The position numbers and the translations under genes are program-made. The notes under the pieces are model-generated. The model was not told the DNA's origin and did no database searches. It saw nothing but the letters and a program-made list of their open reading frames with translations. DNA of 64,000 bases from Blasia pusilla (Eukaryota > Marchantiophyta > Marchantiopsida > Blasiales), in the NCBI GenBank assembly GCA_050084515.1, contig CM114272.1, forward strand, positions 36,642,001 through 36,706,000, read 5' to 3'. Positions within the stretch are counted from its first letter, which is position 1. Every line of letters begins with the position of its first letter. Shown in pieces: positions 57,892-64,000 of the stretch.

Positions 57892-58883
57892 CTACTCTCC
57901 TTGAACGTCAATCTTTAGTGTTGCGGAAGCGTGCGTTCAGTAGGTCACGAACTCATCGCCGATCTGCACCCAAACACGCACTCTCGTTAGTCGGGTTTGG
58001 GCCAACCGACATTCCAACCCACCGAGTCCTCAACTCGGCGTCTCATCAAGCTCAACCTTCCTTAGTTCCTAGCTTCCAAAACATGGCAAGTCCTTCAAGA
58101 CTTGGAACAAACTTCCTGGTTAGTCTAGGGATCTGAAACGGCACTTGCGCGCCTAGCGATCCCAACTGTTCAACGGTCCTCGGGTGAGTTCCGAACCGAG
58201 ACCCAAGTAATTGAGTTGCGGCGTGAAATCCAAGAGGGATGTCTAAAATTGCCTCAATGGACTTGGTGTAGGTTTTCCCACCCAACGCCCAAACTCGCGT
58301 TCCGTTCCATGCCCTTGAGCCGCCCCGCGGCGCCCAAAGTGGGGTTTGGGTTCCAAGCACTCTCGGAGACCTTCCCCCTTACTAGTACTTCTGGGGTTTT
58401 CCAATAATCCGTCCCCTTTGGGAAAAGAGGGTCGGGCCCTTCATTGTGGCCCTCAACCGACTCCACTTACAATCGTTTTTGGGATGTATCTCGGCCGTTG
58501 CTTATGCGTTTGCAGCGATCTTTGGAGCGTTTGGACCAGCTCTCTATAAGCTTTCCAACGCATCCTTATTTCTTCCAAACACATCTTGGAGCTAAAAGTT
58601 ATGGCCATAAATACAGTCGGAAACTCTCAAATGCTAGTGGCGTTCCACATCCGGATCTTTCCTTTGGCAACCCACTTCCTAGACTCGACTTCTTTCAAGT
58701 CTCATTCCGCGTTTGGTCCAGGTTTCTCAGTCGCGACCATAACACCTGAAACGCGACTCCTCACTCGCGTCTCGTCTCTTGTCTCCTCTTTGAGACAACT
58801 CCAATGCGCAAACCATCTTAGCGTGAGCCCGCTAATGTTCCAATGTTCCGCTTGGCACTTGTTTGGTCATGAAGGTCGCGACA
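57892..58883 (-). repeat. 3' LTR of the chromovirus (992 bp)
   Basis: Bounded by a polypurine tract on the high side and by GCGACA on the low side. The terminal inverted hexamers TGTCGC/GCGACA are perfect. The last 33 bases of the window (63968-64000) repeat its low-coordinate end, which confirms it as an LTR. Confidence 0.92.
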
Positions 58884-58902
58884 CTCACCCCTCTTTTAGA
58901 GG
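58884..58902 (-). other. Polypurine tract
   Basis: On the minus strand a purine-rich run (AAAAGAGGGGTGAG) directly precedes the LTR start TGTCGC, the position expected for the plus-strand primer. Confidence 0.8.
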
Positions 58903-59586
58903 TTGATGCCCTCATCAACGCAAACTTTTATTATGTCAAGTCTCCTGGGCAGCCTACCCCTTGACATTGAATTGCGTTCTGGTGGCTAACCCGGAACTCC
59001 TCTTAGTCTCTAGTTGTCGCTTTGCCCCACTTAGAATTATTAGCCTCTCCTCTTCGATAAGCGTGGAGTAGTTCCAAGGAACTAACCTATCAAATAAGCT
59101 AACTAAGTGTGCAACCTTAGACTCTTTCGACTCATTACTGTAAACATCACACTTGTTTACCTGGTCCACAAATCGTACTACTATTGGGTCGCTCTCGTAT
59201 TAGAGTGAGGCGCGTCACTAAGTTTACTTATGTGGCCACAAGTAAGATCACCCCAAGCCCCAAGACAGACTTCATCTGCCCCGCCGACGCTAGGGCGAGC
59301 CCGAGTGTAATCCAACACAAGGTCCTGTTCTAGGTGCTTATCCACATACGAGCTCTCACCTCAAATACTCCTTGTCTGTCCTCTTGTCGTACATTCTAAG
59401 CCTATGATGAACGACTCATAGCCATGCACTACCACATACAAATTGCAATCAACACTGGTATCGAATCTCCAAATCCATACACTCCTTTATTGCAACACTA
59501 GCATATTCTAGTTACAACGGCCTTCGGCCCAAGATTCCACTGGTTACAAGTCATGTCTCTAGCTTCTCCTCGTACTAACGTATGTG

Positions 59587-59844
59587 CTACGCTTGTTTTC
59601 GCTTGAAGTCACGCAACAACTCTTGCGCGTGTTCCAAATCCTCCTCCGCAATCCAAGTCGCCTCCTTCACATGGTAGCCCTTCCATTTTACCAAGTATTC
59701 ATACTTGTTGGCCCGACGTCTCGAACGTAAGATGGTCTCCACCTCAAACTCCGGCTCTTCATTTACGATGACCGGGTGCGGTCTCACCACCTGTCTCCGC
59801 TCGAAACGTCCATTATCTTGAAGATATTTCTTCAACAATGACAC
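59587..59844 (-). pseudogene. Chromodomain at the C-terminus of pol
   Basis: The translation EFEVETILRSRRRANKYEYL continues with VKWKGYHVKEATWI and EEDLEHAQELL. This is the chromodomain pattern (Tyr-LVKWKG-aromatic-Trp), which in chromoviruses follows integrase and directs integration to marked chromatin. The frame is open for 85 codons to a TAG at 59587. It is separated from integrase by frameshifts. Confidence 0.9.
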
Positions 59845-59917
59845 ATGGAAGGTCGGTGAATCTTGAACTCGTCCGGCAGCCTCAACGTATACACATCCTC
59901 AAACGGGTTTGCCACAA

Positions 59918-60687
59918 TCACATACGGTCCAAAGATACTTGGTGCATACCAGCAGACAACTCTTTTGGAAGAGTGAGATTCTTTACACTCAACCACACTT
60001 GTTCTCCAACTTGGAATCGTACTTGGCGCCGTCTCTTGTTAGCATGCTTAACGTACCTCATTTGAGCCTTTGCAAGACTTGGCCTCGCACGCTCTTCTTG
60101 TTCTCGCATCTCTACCAACAAACCTTCTGCCGTCGCTTGTCGTGTTTGTGCCAATGTAGTACCCTTCGAAAGGGCTAGATCAAGAGGCCCGTCTAGGCAA
60201 ATCCATTTTCCAGAGAAACGGAAATTCTCCGGTTTGAGAATGCTTGGTCGAGTTGTAGCAATATTCCGCCATGCTCACCACGACCCAATCGCGTTGATCA
60301 AGATCGACATAATTCCTTAAATCTTGATTCACGATAGAGTTTACCTTTGAGTCCGGTCCATCCGTCTGTGGGTGGAAAGCCGTCATCAAACTCAGCTTGG
60401 TCTTAAACCTTATGAACAAGTGCTTCCTAAAGCAGCTTGGTAAACTTTGATCCCGATCTGAAACAATGCTCCTCGGCAAACCATGAGCACGCCACCAGCT
60501 ATCGAGGAATAGTTGCGCCGTCGATACGCCGTTTGCAGGAATCCACCGCCGGCACGAATCTCGCCAACTTGCTAAACCGATCAACAATCAAAAGTATAGC
60601 GTTGTATCCTCGATTCGGAAGACTCGTGATGAAATCCATACTCACACTTTGCAAGGGTCCTTCGGGATCGGCAAGGGATGCAAGCAA
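59918..60687 (-). pseudogene. Integrase core and GPY/F-type region, frameshifted
   Basis: In pieces: 60687-60499 has SVSMDFITSLPN (first catalytic Asp) and ILLIVDRFSKLARF. From 60587 come SIVSDRDQSL (second Asp) and TAFHPQTDGPDSKVN, where the family has an ERVN-type sequence with the catalytic Glu; as read here the Glu is absent. From 60154 comes RRRQVRFQVGEQVWLSVKNL, the region before the chromodomain. At least two frameshifts separate the pieces, so no active integrase is encoded. Confidence 0.88.
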
Positions 60688-60728
60688 GCCCTGCTTTTCT
60701 TATCGAAGAGACTCTATTCGCTTGGCGG

Positions 60729-62157
60729 TCACACACAGGTCTTCACATATTGAGCAACATCCTCCTTCATGTTGGGCCAAAAGAACTGCTTCGACAGAAT
60801 AGCTAGCGTAGATTTCTCTCCTTTATGTCCTGCCAAGGGCCCGTCGTGACATTCCGCTAACACCTTGGTTTGCATCTTGCCTTGCCCTACATAGATCCTA
60901 CTCTGTTTGAACCTTAGTAAACCGTGCCTCAAACTTATGTTGGCCACCTTCTCAGCCTGCTTCAACTTCCTCAGGTATTCCCCTGCTTGAGCATCCTTCA
61001 TATATCCTTCACGAATCCTTCTTTCCAGATTTGTTTCCTTAGGGAACATTGCTCTCAAGACCTGTGTCGTCGGCGGCATGTGTTCCTCCTTGCGACTTAA
61101 CGCATCTGGAATCACATTATCTTTACCTGACTTATGAATCAACTCAACATCCATCAGCGCCAAGGTATCATGCCATCGCAATTGTTTCGGTGTCACCCGA
61201 TCCTGGGTCTCAAAATACTTGAGTGATATATTATCGGTGAATACTCGAGTCCTGTGGAGCCCTAGATAATGCCGCCACTTCCTCAAGCAATGTACCACCG
61301 CGAACAACTCTTTCTCGTGAGTAGGCCATCTCCTTTCACTATCGCTAAGCTTCTTGCTCTCATATGCCACCGGTCTCCCTTCTTGCACCAACATTCCTGC
61401 AACCGCGAAATCACTAGCATCGGTATGCACTTCGAACGGTTTGTCAAACTCCGGCAGCTTTAACACTGGTTCCTGCGATAGAATCTGCTTCACTCGGTTG
61501 AATGCCTCATTAACTTCCTGGGTCCAAGTCGTGTTGGCAAATTTTGCTGTCCAATCCGTGAGAGGTCTCACAATTCCCGAAAAGTTTTTCACATAAGTAC
61601 GATAAAATTGCACCGCACCTATGAACCTCCTCATCCCCTTTACAGTGGATGGGGGTTCCCACTTGGAAATCGCCTTTACCTTTTCCATGTCTGGACTCAC
61701 GCCATCTGCACTGACCACGTGCCCCAAGAATTTGATCTTTCTCAAACCGAATTCGCTCTTCTCTACATTCGCATACAACTCATTTTCCCTTAGCTTAGAC
61801 AAGACCGCTCTCACATGTCGAACGTGCTCCTCTAGTGACTTCGAATAGATAAGTATGTCATCGATATAGATGATAACATACTCATCCATTTCCTTGTGAA
61901 AAATGGAGTTCATCAATGTGGTGAACATTGGAGGCGCGTTACATAGACCGAAAGGCATCACTACAAACTCAAAGGAACCGTATCTCATTTGTCAAGACAA
62001 CCTCAAAGTCAAGAAGTTCCTCCTGATTTAACCTATATGGTGCTTTTGAAGGTGGTTGGGAACCGGGTATGATCTCTATCTTATGATCTACGGCTCTATG
62101 CGGCGGCAATTCAGTCTGAAGCTCATTTGTCAAGACATCCTCAAACTCCTTGACCAC
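60729..62157 (-). pseudogene. Reverse transcriptase (internally deleted), RNase H and integrase zinc finger
   Basis: From 62157 the sequence reads through KIEIIPGSQPPSKAPYRLNQ (the lead-in to RT), then jumps to RYGSFEFVVMPFGL. The section between, which holds the first catalytic Asp, is missing. From 61988 the frame is open for 419 codons: YIDD box (about 61865), FLGHVVSADG, RNase H with HTDASD, KELFAV, VFTDN and PDALSRK, and the integrase His-His-Cys-Cys region (HDGPLAGHKG to VKTCV). The deletion ends lie in an imperfect 22-bp direct repeat (see findings). Confidence 0.92.
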
Positions 62158-63824
62158 TTCCTGGAGTGGTTCTGGGAAGTGTCCTTTTCTCTTCGTATAC
62201 TGCTTGTAGCCTCCTCCACTTGTCTCATCAAGCAGAGAAATCCATCCTCCAACTCAGCCATGCTCCTCCTTGTGATCGAGTTCACCAACTCCATTTTCGC
62301 TGGAACGTCACGGACCAACCGCACCTGTAACCGTTTGCCTTTTAGCAAGATGCTCAACCTCAATGGTCGGCGTCTTAACTCCACCTCATACGCATCTAGG
62401 AATGTATTCCCCAAAACTCCGTCAATGCCATCCATTTCGCACACAGTGAAATTCTCCTTCAACTCGAATACTCCGCATCCTACTGTCAAACCCAAGACCA
62501 AATCAGAAGTCCGATGAGACTTGCCTCCTGCAAATCCCACTCAAATGGGCTCGTCCGCCTTAGATGTAGACAGCCCCAGTTCCTTCACAATTCTCGGGCT
62601 TAGGAAGGAGTGCGAAGCACCTGTATCCACGAGCAACAACACATCGCGATCAGCAATCTTGGATCTTAGGTACACCAAATTATGCGTCCTCTTTGTGATT
62701 TGAAGGGACGTCTCGAGATCGCCTGCCAACAGATGCTTAGCAGCAAACGAAATCATACTCCCATTACTAACCCTCGGTTTCGAACACCCTTTCGACAGGT
62801 GCCCAGGTTCGCCACAGTTGTAGCATACGACCTTGCCGTTTCCTGACTTTGAGTGTTGTCCTCCTTTTGGTTTTGCATGAAGTTTCACTCGTTTTGCTGT
62901 CGGGGCAGACGACTCTCCTGGTTCGTGCTGACCCCCACTCCAGCCTCTTTTGAACGTCTCCTTATTCTTTGAATTCTTCGAAAAACCTTTTGGCTCGAAG
63001 GGTTTCTGGGTTTGGACCTCATCGTCCCCAATCCGCTCTGCTAGCTTCAGGAGATCCGCGCAGGTCTCTAGCAACGTCGGCATTCGGTAAAGGGCCTTTT
63101 CAGCGCTCGGCTTGAGTCCGCTAATGAAGATAGCCTTCTTCGCGTGCTCATCCATCTTTGGACTAGAAGTCGGGCCAGACCGAACTCCCTCACATACGCC
63201 GCTTAATGAACCACTCTGCCGCATCCGCACGCATTCCACCGTGTCGCGCAACCCTTGGTACTCCGGAGTGAACCGATCCCCAATCAACTCCTTGAACTCC
63301 TCCCAACTCAGAGGTGACTCGCCGCCCAGATATTCCTCTCGTTGAGCTGTCCACCATTGTAGAGCATGATCCTTCAGGAAAGTAACGGCTACCGTCAACT
63401 TGTCCTGCTCAGCAGCCCTCTGCGCCTCGAAGTAGAGTTCCATTTCCGTAAGGAAATCCTTCACTTTCCACGAGCGCCCCACTCCAGTGAATGGCGTGGG
63501 CAGGTTTGTCTTGCAGAGCTTTTTGCCCACACCCGGGTTTCAAGTGGCCTCTAACTCTGCAATCCGCTTGCTTTGCTGTGACATTTGCTCCACCAACACC
63601 TTCAACAAGTCCAACGTCTCGCTCGACTCTGACCTTTCCCCTGAGTTTGGGCCCACTGGCCCCACGGAAGGAGTCGCCTCTGGAACGTCCTTACGACTGG
63701 CGTTCAGCTCTTCGGGAGTCTCCGTCTCCTCTATAGCTTCACGGTCCGGCATTGGTTCCTCTCTTGGTTCACGTCGCTTGATTCGGCGCTTCTTGGGTTG
63801 TTCTCCCTCGATCGCCATTTCCAA
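62130..63824 (-). pseudogene. Gag and aspartic protease with two in-frame TGA stops
   Basis: From 63824: an acidic/basic N-terminus with a coiled-coil-like end (LLKVLVEQMSQQSKRIAELEA), then TGA at 63542-63540. The same frame continues into the retrotransposon gag domain (ALQWWTAQREEYL, SWEEFKELIGDRFTPEY, KKAIFISGLKP). One stretch (VCEGVRSGPTSSPK) looks like a compensated frameshift. The CCHC zinc knuckle is CYNCGEPGHLSKGC (about 62825-62785). The protease has LLLVDTGASHSFL (about 62640), then TGA at 62543-62541, and continues with DGIDGVLGNTFLDAYEVEL. Both stops are plausible C-to-T changes of CGA. Confidence 0.92.
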
Positions 63825-63953
63825 GCCAACTCACTCGGATCTCCTCCTCGTTTCTTGCGTCCCTCCTTGAGCGTCCGAGTCTAGCCGCTACCTTGAAATT
63901 TCCCAAACGTCCGGCTGATCCCACAACCCCAAGTTCTCGCTCACCAAGGATTA

Positions 63954-63965
63954 GCTCTGATACCA
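63954..63965 (-). other. Primer-binding site for initiator tRNA-Met
   Basis: On the minus strand TGGTATCAGAGC, the standard plant initiator-tRNA-Met complement, lies 2 nt after the 5' LTR end. It fixes element orientation and LTR boundary. Confidence 0.95.
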
Positions 63966-63967
63966 CT

Positions 63968-64000
63968 TATCGCACCCCTACTCTCCTTGAACGTCAATCT
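63968..64000 (-). repeat. 5' LTR of the chromovirus, partial
   Basis: Thirty-three bases matching 57892 onward, including CGCACCCCTACTCTCCTTGA and ACGTCAATCT. The terminal base pair differs (GCGATA instead of GCGACA). The rest lies outside the window. Confidence 0.9.

Larger units (their letters stand above)
57892..64000 (-). mobile_element. Ty3/gypsy chromovirus, 5' LTR cut by the window end
   Basis: The element lies on the minus strand: 5' LTR from beyond 64000 to 63968, primer-binding site 63965-63954, gag, protease, reverse transcriptase (deleted), RNase H, integrase, chromodomain, polypurine tract and 3' LTR 58883-57892. LTR ends are TGTCGC...GCGACA, with GCGATA at the visible end of the 5' LTR. 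The bases flanking the 3' LTR at 57887-57891 are GTCCT; the matching target duplication would be outside the window. Two in-frame TGA codons, frameshifts and a large RT deletion make it non-autonomous. Confidence 0.93.

Overview
This window looks like repeat-rich nuclear DNA from a land plant. The evidence is a plant-type family-3 glycoside hydrolase gene (beta-xylosidase / alpha-L-arabinofuranosidase, BXL-like) with short GT-AG introns (115 to 258 bp), a Ty3/gypsy chromovirus primed by initiator tRNA-Met, and plant-type Helitron and hAT remnants. A lycophyte such as Selaginella is my guess from intron size and overall feel; nothing in the sequence proves it. I recognise no tRNA, rRNA, CRISPR or bacterial-type feature.

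The only host gene family I recognise is BXL, present as six or seven copies or pieces: A (5684-9109, minus), B (10130-11240, minus, 3' part), C (19624-20265, plus, two pieces), D (22604-25553, minus, heavily deleted), E (25579-26314, plus, 3' part, with a further fragment to 26540) and F (47739-51108, minus). F resolves into seven exons with consistent phases. It totals 2321 nt and lacks a single base to encode 773 codons plus stop. A has the same structure but eight single-base losses, most visibly in G or C runs.

Layout: 1-9856 and 37808-51805 are a direct segmental duplication, interrupted by a 0.7 kb block private to the first copy and about 4.9 kb private to the second. 11310-15064 is a degenerate Helitron without helicase. 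15760-18110 holds GC-rich tandem repeats. 18000-21240 is mostly unassigned, with BXL fragment C. 21200-26540 holds BXL D and E in opposite orientation. 27750-29609 is a dead hAT/DUF659 transposase. 31725-37660 and 40523-45335 form a large imperfect inverted repeat around a 2.9 kb spacer, and both arms carry a ~150-bp tandem repeat. 51800-57890 has GC-rich and ~208-bp repeats. 57892-64000 is a minus-strand chromovirus running off the window.

The most interesting signal is not a gene. At least six times, one member of a paralogous pair or trio carries a private, perfect fold-back hairpin (13-25 bp arms, 4-7 nt loop) where its paralogues have ordinary sequence. Each of BXL copies A, D, E and F has its own, in introns, and others lie in one arm only of the large inverted repeat and inside the hAT remnant. 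The hAT case also carries a 37-nt exact copy of sequence from 1.2 kb away. This pattern points to repeated DNA-polymerase template switching, or snap-back repair, at this locus.
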